Source: Dolosigranulum pigrum ATCC 51524
Lineage (GTDB): Bacteria; Bacillota; Bacilli; Lactobacillales; Carnobacteriaceae_A
Reading direction: 5' to 3'
NCBI RefSeq assembly: GCF_000245815.1
Contig: NZ_JH601104.1
Span: 85,919 to 149,918 of the forward strand
Length of the DNA stretch: 64,000 nt
The notes under the pieces are model-generated. The model was not told where the DNA came from, ran no database searches, and saw nothing but the letters and a program-made list of their open reading frames with translations. Position 1 is the stretch's first letter. Every line of letters starts with the position of its first letter. This document shows, piece after piece, positions 46,248 to 54,628 of this stretch. The position numbers were made by a program, and so were the translations under genes.

Positions 46248-46345
46248 CTTAAATCCTCCTATTCCTCATTTTGACAATTTTAATACATTTCATGAACAAT
46301 TATACAAACCACTTACCAGTTTGTATAATACAACTATTTAAGCAA

Positions 46346-46378
46346 CAATAAAGTTCAGCCGAAACTGAACTTTATTGT
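46346..46378 (-). terminator. Terminator of upp
   Basis: CAATAAAGTTCAG and CTGAACTTTATTG form a 13-base perfect stem around a 6-base loop, just after the upp stop. The left arm gives a short T-containing end on the minus strand. Confidence 0.75.
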
Positions 46379-46392
46379 GTTCATTCATCTGA

Positions 46393-47022
46393 TTATAATG
46401 TCCCGAATAAACGGTCTCCAGCATCACCTAGACCTGGTTCAATATAGGCTTTGTCATTAAGCTTTTCGTCAATCGCTGCCGTGTAGATAGCGACATCTGG
46501 ATGGGCTTCATTAATCTTCTTAATACCTTCTGGAGCAGCCACTAAGACAACCAGTTTCATTTCCTTCGCGCCCCGCTTCTTCAAGGCATCAATCGCAGCA
46601 ATTGCTGATCCACCCGTTGCTAACATTGGGTCAACAATTAGCAATTCACGCTCATCAATTCCTTGTGGCATCTTACAGAAGTATTCGACCGGTTCCATAG
46701 TCTCTTCGTTACGATACATTCCGATATGGCCCACACGTGCCGCTGGAATTAAATCAAGCATCCCATCCACCATACCTAACCCCGCTCTTAGAATGGGTAC
46801 AATAACAACTTTTTTCCCAGCAATTGTTTTTTGCGTTGTCTTGACAAGTGGGGTTTCGATTTCGATATCTTTCAAGGGTAATTCACGCGATACTTCATAG
46901 GCCAAAAGACGCGCAATTTCGTTAACGACATCCCGAAAATCTTTTGTGCCCGTGTTTTTATCGCGAATAATAGTTAATTTGTGTTGAATGAGTGGGTGAT
47001 CAATGACGTGTACATTTTCCAT
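46393..47022 (-). CDS. upp: Uracil phosphoribosyltransferase
   Basis: Upp salvages uracil with PRPP to give UMP. The 209-residue protein has VPILRAGLGMVDG and the PRPP loop VDPMLATGGSA, ending in GDAGDRLFGT. It lies 33 bases after sua5; in many related genomes glyA sits between them. Confidence 0.98.
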   Translation of the reverse strand: MENVHVIDHPLIQHKLTIIRDKNTGTKDFRDVVNEIARLLAYEVSRELPLKDIEIETPLVKTTQKTIAGKKVVIVPILRAGLGMVDGMLDLIPAARVGHIGMYRNEETMEPVEYFCKMPQGIDERELLIVDPMLATGGSAIAAIDALKKRGAKEMKLVVLVAAPEGIKKINEAHPDVAIYTAAIDEKLNDKAYIEPGLGDAGDRLFGTL

Positions 47023-47055
47023 AAGTAATCGACTCCTTTTGTTGTTATAAGTGGT

Positions 47056-48042
47056 TTAACATTTACTACTAGCTTTCTCTAAGCGGTTCATATAAGCGAT
47101 TCCTAAGCCCGACTTCTTATAAGCTTGGACGAGTATAATGGTCGCTTCCGTCTTGTCTAACGCGCGCAAACCGCTATAGAGCCGTTTGCTCGCTTGAGTT
47201 ATATCCGATTGTGCGCCGAGCGAGTAAGTTGCTATCGCTTCAGTCTGAAACTGCGACAACACATCGTCACTAGCTAGAATACCAATTTTTTCGCCTTTTT
47301 TCAATAATTTCGCCACGGTATCAGCCCAGTCTGTCTCTACAATCCAAACTGGCTGTTCTGGCGAGTAATGTCGATACTTCATTCCAGGTGACTTCGGTGC
47401 TGCCTCCTGCTTATCGACACCAGCCATTTCGACTGCCCCAATGCATAGCCTGATTTCCTCAGCTGACACACCACCAGGACGTAAAATCGTTGGCACCTCA
47501 CTCGTCAAGTCAATCACGGTGGATTCTAAGCCCACACCTGTCTCTCCCCCATCTACAACCGCTGCAATCTTCCCGGCTAAGTCATCCATCACATGTTGAG
47601 CCGTAGTCGGACTAGGTTTACCAGATGTATTTGAACTTGGCGCTGCAATCGGTCGCCCCACTTGTCTAATTAACTCCAAGGCTAGCGGGTGATCAGGCAT
47701 GCGAATACCGATTGTTGCCAATCCCGCTGTCACTTCTGGAGCCACCGCTTGTCTTTTTACATTCAAGATAATCGTTAATGGTCCCGGCCAAAATTGATCC
47801 ATTAATTGTTGTGCTTTTGGTGGTACATAGGTTGTCAATTCCATCAATTGACTCCTCTGAGCAATGTGGACAATCAGTGGATTATCACTCGGCCGTCCCT
47901 TTGCTTGGTAAATCCCTTGAATAGCTTGTGATGAGGTCGCATCTGCTCCTAAACCATAAACTGTCTCAGTAGGAAAAGCAACCACTTCTTCAGACTGTAG
48001 CAATTGCGCTGCTCTATCTAATTGCTCACTACTTATCCACAT
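47056..48042 (-). CDS. L-threonylcarbamoyladenylate synthase (Sua5/YwlC)
   Basis: Sua5 makes the activated intermediate for the t6A base of tRNAs that read ANN codons. The 328-residue protein has the YrdC-like domain (VAFPTETVYGLGADA, KGRPSDNPLIVHI, PSSNTSGKPSPT, LRPGGVS) and a C-terminal Sua5 domain from about residue 225 (SPGMKYRHYSP). The ATG at 48042 follows AAGGTGG; a GTG six codons earlier is possible. Consensus DnaA boxes overlap the start codon and the upstream gap. Confidence 0.95.
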   Translation of the reverse strand: MWISSEQLDRAAQLLQSEEVVAFPTETVYGLGADATSSQAIQGIYQAKGRPSDNPLIVHIAQRSQLMELTTYVPPKAQQLMDQFWPGPLTIILNVKRQAVAPEVTAGLATIGIRMPDHPLALELIRQVGRPIAAPSSNTSGKPSPTTAQHVMDDLAGKIAAVVDGGETGVGLESTVIDLTSEVPTILRPGGVSAEEIRLCIGAVEMAGVDKQEAAPKSPGMKYRHYSPEQPVWIVETDWADTVAKLLKKGEKIGILASDDVLSQFQTEAIATYSLGAQSDITQASKRLYSGLRALDKTEATIILVQAYKKSGLGIAYMNRLEKASSKC

Positions 48043-48113
48043 TGTTTCCACCTTATCCACATCTCCTTTTCCTCATGTTTATAAGTTCTCTCTAGTTATC
48101 CACAATATCCACA
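48033..48113 (+). promoter_or_regulatory. Cluster of DnaA boxes at the sua5 start
   Basis: Three perfect TTATCCACA boxes lie at 48033-48041, 48053-48061 and 48096-48104, all in the same direction. The last is followed at once by ATATCCACA (48105-48113). Weaker copies, TTGTACACA (48174-48182) and TTGTCCATA (48185-48193), follow before the prmC end. Such a density is far above chance. It is likely a DnaA-binding site that titrates DnaA or controls sua5. Confidence 0.75.
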
Positions 48114-48208
48114 ACCACCACTATCTATTCACGCTAAAATCCTCTTCTGACAGTGTTACATTGGTCTTTCCTGTTGTACACAACTTGTCCATAACTGTTA
48201 ATAACTCT

Positions 48209-49066
48209 CTATTTAACGTGGACAACTCGGTCTAATCCATTAATATCCTGTTCAATATTCACAATACGATGTGGAAAACTCGCCTGCATAATCTCTTGGA
48301 CGGCTTCCCCTTGTCGAAAGCCAATTTCAACAATTAACTGTCCTGATTCCGGTAACAATTGCACTGCTTGCTTAGCAAGTTGACGATACAAGGCTAAACC
48401 ATTATCTGCTGCAAATAAGGCCTGCTTCGGCTCAAATTCTCGCACTGACTGATCCATATCCGCCCATTCTTCTGCCCCGATATACGGTGGATTACTCACA
48501 ATCAAATCAACTTCCCAGTCCTCATTCGATTCAATAAATGGCTTCAGCAAATCCCCACAGAGAAACTGAACCTCCGCTCCCAGATTGGTCGCATTTTCCC
48601 GCGCTACTGCTAATGCTGCCTCAGAGATATCAACAGCCCAGACCGTATCTTGTGGACGCGCTAACTTATGACAAATCGCTAACACCCCTGAACCCGTCCC
48701 CACATCCACCACCGTTAGTGAACGATCAGATAGCTGTTCCACATACTGACTAAACCACGCTTCCGTCTCTGGGCGCGGAATTAATGTAGCCTCGGTGACT
48801 TTAAAGGCACAATCCATAAACCATTCATGCCCCACAATATATTGCGGTGGATAATGTGTCGCTGCTTGCTTAATATCTTGCTCAAACTGCTGACGAACAC
48901 CAGCCTCCACAACTTGCTCACTCTGCCGAACAAAATCGGTCAAGGTCCAACCTAAGCGTTCGAACAATAACCACCGCGCCACAGCTTCTTCTACATTATA
49001 TTGCTTCAAAAAAGAAGCTCCCCAATTGAGGAGCTCACGATATGTGATGGATTCTTTATTGGTCAC
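48209..49066 (-). CDS. prmC: Peptide chain release factor glutamine methyltransferase
   Basis: PrmC (HemK) methylates the Gln of the GGQ motif in release factors. The 285-residue protein has a helical N-terminal domain, the SAM site VVDVGTGSGVLAI and the catalytic NPPY motif in LIVSNPPYIG. It overlaps the end of prfA, its substrate gene, by 11 bases. Confidence 0.97.
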   Translation of the reverse strand: MTNKESITYRELLNWGASFLKQYNVEEAVARWLLFERLGWTLTDFVRQSEQVVEAGVRQQFEQDIKQAATHYPPQYIVGHEWFMDCAFKVTEATLIPRPETEAWFSQYVEQLSDRSLTVVDVGTGSGVLAICHKLARPQDTVWAVDISEAALAVARENATNLGAEVQFLCGDLLKPFIESNEDWEVDLIVSNPPYIGAEEWADMDQSVREFEPKQALFAADNGLALYRQLAKQAVQLLPESGQLIVEIGFRQGEAVQEIMQASFPHRIVNIEQDINGLDRVVHVK

Positions 49067-50153
49067 GATTCAACTGCTCCAACTTCTCTGTCTGTTCCCA
49101 AATGACTAATTCATCCACAATCGGATCCAACTCGCCACCTAAAATATTATCCAGTTGTTGGATCGTTAAATTAATCCGGTGGTCGGTCACTCGACTCTGA
49201 GGGAAGTTGTACGTTCGAATACGTTCCGAACGATCCCCTGTTCCAACCGCTGAGCGACGTTCTGCATCCAATTCTGCTTGTTTTTCGCTATTTATCTTGT
49301 CATAAATTCGCGAACGCAAGACTTTCATCGCTTTTTCACGGTTCTTCAGTTGGGACCGTTCATCTTGCATCGCCACCACAATGCCTGTCGGTTCATGGGT
49401 AAGACGTACAGCTGAAGCAGTCTTGTTAACGTGCTGTCCTCCCGCACCAGATGCGTGATAAATATCGGTTCGAATATCGTTCTGATCAATATCGATCTCA
49501 ACATCTTCTGCTTCTGGCATTACCACGACTGTAGCGGTTGACGTATGAATACGACCTTGTGATTCTGTCTCTGGCACCCGTTGAACCCGATGAGCCCCAT
49601 TTTCGAACTTCAACTTAGCATAGACATTATCTCCCGAGATCGAGAAGATAACCTCCTTAAAACCGCCCACTCCACTTGAGTTGGCATCCATAACATCTAC
49701 TTTCCATCCTTGTGAATCAGCATATTTGCTATACATCTCGAATAAATCGCGCGCAAAGAGTTGCGCCTCATCACCACCTGCTGCCCCACGAATCTCCATA
49801 ATAATATCGCGTTCATCATTTTCATCTTTAGGCAACAAGAGCATCTTCAACTTCTCTTCTAACTGCTCACGTTCAGCTGTCAGTTCAGACAATTCAGCTT
49901 TTGCTAACTCATCCATCTCAGCATCTAAATCACCTTCAAAGATCATCTCTTCGGTCTCTTTAATCCCTTCCAAGACTTCTTTGTACCGTCCATATTCATG
50001 AACCGTCTCACGCAAGCTCGCTTCTTCTTTACTTAACTTCTTGAATCGCTCCGTATCCGTAATCACATCCGGATCACTCAATAAACCATTCAACTCCTCA
50101 TAGCGTGCCTCTACAGCCACTAATCGGTCAAAAATATTACTCTCATTACTCAC
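49056..50153 (-). CDS. prfA: Peptide chain release factor 1
   Basis: RF1 ends translation at UAA and UAG. The 365-residue protein has the GGQ motif in ASGAGGQHVNKT and a PxT-type recognition region (RVPETESQGRIHTS). The start is a GTG at 50153 overlapping the tdk stop by 8 bases, which gives the family length; the frame opens seven codons earlier. Confidence 0.97.
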   Translation of the reverse strand: MSNESNIFDRLVAVEARYEELNGLLSDPDVITDTERFKKLSKEEASLRETVHEYGRYKEVLEGIKETEEMIFEGDLDAEMDELAKAELSELTAEREQLEEKLKMLLLPKDENDERDIIMEIRGAAGGDEAQLFARDLFEMYSKYADSQGWKVDVMDANSSGVGGFKEVIFSISGDNVYAKLKFENGAHRVQRVPETESQGRIHTSTATVVVMPEAEDVEIDIDQNDIRTDIYHASGAGGQHVNKTASAVRLTHEPTGIVVAMQDERSQLKNREKAMKVLRSRIYDKINSEKQAELDAERRSAVGTGDRSERIRTYNFPQSRVTDHRINLTIQQLDNILGGELDPIVDELVIWEQTEKLEQLNRDQ

Positions 50154-50742
50154 TAATAATCTTCCCTTCTTCATTCAGCGGTGGCTTATGATAATGCGCT
50201 CGACAAACTGGATAATAGGATTCATTCCCACCAATTTGAATCTGCTCCCCGTCATAAACCGGCACTCCATTAGAGAACCGTAAATTCATTGTTGCCTTCT
50301 TCCCACAGAACCAACAAATCGTCTTCATCTCTTCAATTTTTTCGGCTAATAATAATAAGTACTTCGATCCCTCGAACAATTCATTCCTGAAGTCATTCTT
50401 CAGACCGAACGCCATCACGGGCACGTTCAATTCATCGACAATCCGTGCCAGCTGATAAATGTGCGCTTTATTCAAAAATTGCGCCTCGTCCACCAAGACA
50501 CACGCTGGAGTGAAATCAAGTCCGGCAATCACCTCATAAATATCTGTCTCTCGCTCAACAATATGCGCATCTCGCCGTAAACCGATACGACTGGCAATCT
50601 TCCCAATAGCCTCTCGCGTATCCAAGCCGCTCGTCAACAAATAAACTGGCTTATCCTGCTCTTCATAATTATGCGCTACTTTCAAAATCTCAATCGATTT
50701 TCCACTATTCATCGCCCCATAGCGATAATATAATTGCGCCAT
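50146..50742 (-). CDS. tdk: Thymidine kinase
   Basis: Tdk phosphorylates thymidine in nucleotide salvage. The 198-residue type II enzyme has the P-loop GAMNSGKS, the Walker B-like VLVDEAQFL and zinc cysteines in CWFCGKK and YYPVCRAHY. It starts the tdk-prfA-prmC-sua5-upp series. Confidence 0.97.
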   Translation of the reverse strand: MAQLYYRYGAMNSGKSIEILKVAHNYEEQDKPVYLLTSGLDTREAIGKIASRIGLRRDAHIVERETDIYEVIAGLDFTPACVLVDEAQFLNKAHIYQLARIVDELNVPVMAFGLKNDFRNELFEGSKYLLLLAEKIEEMKTICWFCGKKATMNLRFSNGVPVYDGEQIQIGGNESYYPVCRAHYHKPPLNEEGKIISE

Positions 50743-50826
50743 GCCTTCACTCCTCTCTACTCTTAAGTATATCGAAATTTCCCCTTAAAGTCTAGTTCTC
50801 CAAGTCGTTTCTCCTCTAAAAGCTCC

Positions 50827-51477
50827 TCACGATAATAAGTGAAACTTCGCCAATATAGGTCGCTGTAACTGCATGAAGTAATCCATCAACATCGAGAAGG
50901 CAAATAACAATACAACCGTCCCTTCTCGAATATTATTCTCAGCTCCCAGCTGAATCAACACAATCATCGCACCCACTAAGAGAATATCCGCTATTAACCG
51001 TAAATGAGCAAACCGCAACGGCACATGATCACTCAGTGCTTGACAGAGCCCTTCCAATGGGGTTGTAATCAATCGCATACTCATAATCATCCCAATATGA
51101 AAGACCAACACCACAACGCCCACTAAGAACAAGCCCCATTGTCCCATGTAACTGTCCGGCATCGTTCGAAAAACAACATAATAAAAAAAGTCAACCATTG
51201 CGCCGAACAAAAAGGTGACTGGAATCTGTAACCACTCAATCTTCGGAAAATCGCGTCCACGAACAAGTCGCTGGAGAACAAAAAAGGATAAATTCATGGC
51301 AATCATAACTGTTCCTACTGTCACACCTAAAAAATCTCCTAAACTTTTATTAAACGCATCGAAGGGACTTACCCCGATATCGGCCCGCAGAATCATCCCT
51401 ATCCCGGCTGTTGCTAAAATATTGGCTGCTATTAGTATAACTAATTTCCTCGCTAAATATGATTTTTTCTTATTCAT
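50827..51477 (-). CDS. YczE/YyaS/YitT-type membrane protein
   Basis: The 216-residue protein has five to six membrane helices and the family opening with ANILATAGIGMILRADIGVSPFDAF. The family function is unknown; transport is assumed. The ATG at 51477 follows GAGGAGGAG and is preferred over a frame eight codons longer. Confidence 0.85.
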   Translation of the reverse strand: MNKKKSYLARKLVILIAANILATAGIGMILRADIGVSPFDAFNKSLGDFLGVTVGTVMIAMNLSFFVLQRLVRGRDFPKIEWLQIPVTFLFGAMVDFFYYVVFRTMPDSYMGQWGLFLVGVVVLVFHIGMIMSMRLITTPLEGLCQALSDHVPLRFAHLRLIADILLVGAMIVLIQLGAENNIREGTVVLLFAFSMLMDYFMQLQRPILAKFHLLS

Positions 51478-51592
51478 TGTACTCCTCCTCAGCCTTTCCA
51501 TTATACTGGATATCCCGCAGAGTTGAAAGCTTCAGTTCCCTCAAATTCACTATAGAGACCAACACTCTCCTCCACAACCATTTCCCATAACA

Positions 51593-51618
51593 AAAAGCCG
51601 GCTTTTCAGCCGACTTTT
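51593..51618 (-). terminator. Terminator of ohr
   Basis: AAAAGTCGGCT and AGCCGGCTTTT form a near-perfect stem with a GAAA loop, followed by T on the minus strand. Confidence 0.85.
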
Positions 51619-51631
51619 CTTTCATTGTTTA

Positions 51632-52063
51632 TTAAGCGTCTTTGAACGTAACACCTTTAACTTCAACATCGATATGACCATTTTGGACCGCTCTTGAGTA
51701 CGGGCAAATTTCATGTGCTTTATCCGCTAATGGTTGAACCTCTTCTGGCTCTAACCCTTCAATTCCAACTTCGATGGTAACACCTAGTTTGAAGTCTGGT
51801 CCTTCTCCCTTAAGCAAGTCAACTTCATGACGGACAACTGACTTCTCTTTCACATCAGCTTCCTTCAACACCACTTGTAGGGCACCATTGAAGCAAGCAG
51901 AATAGCCCAATGCGAACAATTCTTCTGGATTGGTTGCATCTTTTTGTTTACTATCTGGCGCAGCAATATTGACTTCGAAGTCTTTCCCTTCGATGTAACT
52001 ACGTCCTTCGCGTCCACTTTCGTTCACACCAACTGTTGAGAAAATCTTTTCGTAATTTGACAT
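51632..52063 (-). CDS. Organic hydroperoxide resistance protein (Ohr/OsmC)
   Basis: Ohr reduces organic peroxides with a reactive Cys pair. The 143-residue protein has the peroxidatic Cys in GYSACFNGAL and the second Cys in HEICPYSRAV, the Ohr spacing. The ATG at 52063 has TAGGAGTG upstream and the family start MSNYEKIFST; a 35-codon longer frame is not credible. No ohrR regulator gene is next to it. Confidence 0.95.
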   Translation of the reverse strand: MSNYEKIFSTVGVNESGREGRSYIEGKDFEVNIAAPDSKQKDATNPEELFALGYSACFNGALQVVLKEADVKEKSVVRHEVDLLKGEGPDFKLGVTIEVGIEGLEPEEVQPLADKAHEICPYSRAVQNGHIDVEVKGVTFKDA

Positions 52064-52144
52064 CAGTATCACTCCTAATGAAATTGTTGGGATAATATTT
52101 ATCGGCAGGATCCCACCACCTGCATCAAACTTGACTCTACTGTA

Positions 52145-52173
52145 AGTATATGACATCCCACTTGACAATGCAA
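52145..52173 (-). promoter_or_regulatory. Probable promoter of ohr
   Basis: On the minus strand TTGCAT and TATACT are 17 bases apart, about 80 bases before the ohr start. Confidence 0.65.
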
Positions 52174-52185
52174 GTAGAACGATTT

Positions 52186-52218
52186 CATATTGAGAAATTT
52201 ACTTCGTTGCTCAATATG
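52186..52218. promoter_or_regulatory. Inverted repeat upstream of the ohr promoter
   Basis: CATATTGAG (52186-52194) and CTCAATATG (52210-52218) are perfect complements, 15 bases apart, beginning 12 bases upstream of the -35. It could be an operator for a peroxide-sensing regulator. It does not match the OhrR box I remember. Confidence 0.4.
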
Positions 52219-52271
52219 CCTTGTTGATAGCGGTACTTTTTACAACTAATAAACGCAATCAGTTCCCTAGT

Positions 52272-52308
52272 TACCACAAGAAGCTACTGTGAAGTAGCTT
52301 CTTATGGT
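52272..52308 (-). terminator. Terminator of ilvE
   Basis: TACCACAAGAAGCTAC pairs with GTAGCTTCTTATGGTA with a short loop and one mismatch, just after the ilvE stop on the minus strand. Confidence 0.8.
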
Positions 52309-52321
52309 AAGATTTAGTTCA

Positions 52322-53359
52322 TTATGCGTCAACGGTTTGGATCCAGCCTGCTGGTGCTTCTTTATCTCCAAACTGAATACCGACTAATTCATCATATAAT
52401 TTTTTCGTAATCGGACCGACTTCCTCTTCAGAATAGAAGACGTGTAATTCGCCTTTATATTGTAATCCTCCAACAGGTGCAATCACGGCAGCTGTTCCCA
52501 TTGCGCCTGCTTCCTTGAATCGATCAAGCTCATCAATATACACATCGCCTTCGATCACTTCCATATCGAAGCGGTGTTCCGCCAGATACAACAAGCTCTT
52601 CTTCGTAATACTTGGCAAAATCGATGGTGATTTTGGTGTCACGAATTGATCATCATGTGTAATACCGAAAAAGTTCGCTGCTCCAACTTCTTCAATCTTC
52701 GTATGTGTCTTCGGATCCAAGTACACCGCATCCGCGAATCCAGCTTTTTTCGCCGCTACTCCGGGCTGTAAGCTCGCTCCATAGTTTCCACCAAATTTGG
52801 CTGCTCCAGTTCCATTTGGTGCAGCCCGGTCATATTCAGTCACTAAGAAGTTCGATGGCTTCAGACCCCCTTCAAAATAAGAGCCCACTGGTAGGACAAA
52901 GATCCCAAAAATATACTCATCAGCTGGCTTCACCCCAATATTCGGGCCAACACCGACCATATACGGACGAATATAGAGTGTGCCGCCACTCTCATAGGGT
53001 GGGACCCAATCCGCATTCGCACGAACAACTTCCTTCACTGCCTCAACAAAGCGCTCTTCCGGAAAGGCTGGCATCAGAATGCGTTCGCAACTCTCCTTCA
53101 TCCGTGCCGCATTCATATCAGGTCGGAACAATTGAATGTTCCCCTCTTTTGTTCGATAAGCCTTCATTCCTTCGAAGACATGTTGGCCATAATGTAGCAC
53201 CGTTGACCCTTCATGAATCTCAATCGTACTCTTCTCTGTCAACTGCCCATCATCCCACGCACCATCCTTATAATGCGACAAGTAACTATAATCCGTATCA
53301 ATATAATCAAACCCTAAACTATTCCAATCAATTGTCTCTGGTCTTAACTGCTTGCTCAT
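52322..53359 (-). CDS. ilvE: Branched-chain amino acid aminotransferase
   Basis: A class IV PLP aminotransferase that makes or degrades Leu, Ile and Val. The 345-residue protein has HYGQHVFEGMKAYR, the PLP Lys in GAAKFGGNYGASL and EVGAANFFGI, fitting the large (type II) IlvE group. AGGAGG precedes the ATG. A single-gene unit with its own terminator. Confidence 0.96.
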   Translation of the reverse strand: MSKQLRPETIDWNSLGFDYIDTDYSYLSHYKDGAWDDGQLTEKSTIEIHEGSTVLHYGQHVFEGMKAYRTKEGNIQLFRPDMNAARMKESCERILMPAFPEERFVEAVKEVVRANADWVPPYESGGTLYIRPYMVGVGPNIGVKPADEYIFGIFVLPVGSYFEGGLKPSNFLVTEYDRAAPNGTGAAKFGGNYGASLQPGVAAKKAGFADAVYLDPKTHTKIEEVGAANFFGITHDDQFVTPKSPSILPSITKKSLLYLAEHRFDMEVIEGDVYIDELDRFKEAGAMGTAAVIAPVGGLQYKGELHVFYSEEEVGPITKKLYDELVGIQFGDKEAPAGWIQTVDA

Positions 53360-53490
53360 CTCGAAACCTCCTAAAAAAGTTTGTCCTTTTTATCCATTAT
53401 ACCGCAAAACCTTTTTTGAAATCATTTTCACTAACTGTTCAATTTTTATTATACAAGACCTCTCCGAAGAATACTAAATTTTTCGTTCAA

Positions 53491-53538
53491 AAAATGAGTA
53501 CTGCACAGTCAATTTCTAAACTGTTCAGTACTCATTTT
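53491..53538 (-). terminator. Terminator after the rnfD fragment
   Basis: AAAATGAGTACTG pairs with CAGTACTCATTTT, with more inner pairing (ACAGT/ACTGT), and ends in six T on the minus strand. It closes the rnfC-rnfD unit. The hairpin also has T on the plus side. Confidence 0.85.
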
Positions 53539-53544
53539 CATTTT

Positions 53545-53754
53545 TTATTTAAACGGTTCGCGATCATTATAACTTAGACCAAGGAATGGACGCTTATCTT
53601 GACCATATATCTTATGCATTCCAATACGGTCAACATAGACAATTACAGCGTTCATAATGAGAATAGACAACCCAACCCCTTCTGGAGAAAATCCTTGGGT
53701 TCGGAAGAGACCTGTCAGAATTCCAGCCCCAATCGGCATGACCCACTTAGACAA
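53545..53754 (-). pseudogene. rnfD: C-terminal fragment of RnfD in a shifted frame
   Basis: The 69-codon frame reads MPIGAGILTGLFRTQGFSPE and GVGLSILIMNAVIVYVDR, which is the last membrane helix and end of RnfD proteins (compare the usual GVLTVLIR..PEGV..LLMN). It is in the +1 frame relative to the main rnfD frame and overlaps it by 8 bases. It may be a true frameshift mutation, a sequencing error, or a separately translated piece. No good ribosome site precedes the TTG start. Confidence 0.8.
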
Positions 53755-54628
53755 GCGTCATTCCACTTGTTGGATAATCTGTAATCATAAAGCTAGCTGC
53801 AAAGAAGAGCGATCCACTAAAAATATGATACAACATATATTCCACATTGAAACCGCCATAGATGAACATAAAGATAGCGACCGTACCGATGTAGAGCAGG
53901 GGGACTTTCCACGATAAGATTCGGCGATAAATTAAGTAAGCAAGTGCAATACTAATAACCAGTACGCTTGTTTCCCCGAAGGCCCCTCCCCAGCCGCCTT
54001 GATTTCCAATGAATAGATCCCATAGCGGTGGGGCTTGCGAGAAGTCTCCGCCATTACGAAATTCAAAAATAAGTGGCGTTACACGGCTAATTGTATCCAC
54101 ATCAACAGATTGCACCGCTGAGGCCGAACTTGCTGAGGTAATGTAATCTAATTCTACACCAGCTTTTCCTAACCAGTTCGCGAAGTGTTGATTCACGAAC
54201 CACGGGAACAGCAAGTAAGCCACTCGTCCAGCCACAGCCGGGTTCAAGCGGTTACGACCGAGACCGCCTGGAATTAATTTCACTAACATAGCTATAATAA
54301 CAACTAAGACGGTACTCCACCAAGTTGCTCCATTCGGCATACTTAACCCGACCAACATCCCGGTAATAATCGCCGATAAGTCATTCAAGGTAAAGCGATG
54401 GCGAACCACTTTTTCATAAATTCCTTCGACAATGAGCGCTGTCAGAACAGCAACCCCCGTATGAAGAAGGGCCGCCCATCCAAAAATAATCGTCCCTGCC
54501 GCCAAAGGAAGCATTAGCGCAATAATGACCTGCATCATCTTCCACTGCGAGCTCCACGGTTCAAAAATATGTGGTGACTCATCAGTCACTAAATCATAGT
54601 CGGCTAAGCGTGTACGTGTTTGACTCAT
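53747..54628 (-). CDS. rnfD: Electron transport complex protein RnfD (lacking its C-terminus)
   Basis: RnfD is a membrane flavoprotein that moves electrons between NADH-linked RnfC and the membrane. The 293-residue product has several helices, the GGLGRNRLNPAVAGR segment and the flavin-attachment Thr region DTISRVTPLIF. It breaks off at MITDYPTSGMTLV, where the family continues into one more helix; that part lies in the next frame at 53545-53754. Its start overlaps rnfC by 4 bases. Confidence 0.88.
   Translation of the reverse strand: MSQTRTRLADYDLVTDESPHIFEPWSSQWKMMQVIIALMLPLAAGTIIFGWAALLHTGVAVLTALIVEGIYEKVVRHRFTLNDLSAIITGMLVGLSMPNGATWWSTVLVVIIAMLVKLIPGGLGRNRLNPAVAGRVAYLLFPWFVNQHFANWLGKAGVELDYITSASSASAVQSVDVDTISRVTPLIFEFRNGGDFSQAPPLWDLFIGNQGGWGGAFGETSVLVISIALAYLIYRRILSWKVPLLYIGTVAIFMFIYGGFNVEYMLYHIFSGSLFFAASFMITDYPTSGMTLV

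Noticed and set aside
48033..48193. Chromosomal origin of replication
   Set aside because: No dnaA, dnaN or AT-rich unwinding element lies here, and the genes around are a conserved non-origin series.
53740..53775. Programmed +1 frameshifting in rnfD, like that in prfB
   Set aside because: The codon before the stop (GUC) would re-pair badly in the +1 frame and there is no internal ribosome-site stimulator, so a mutation or error is more likely.
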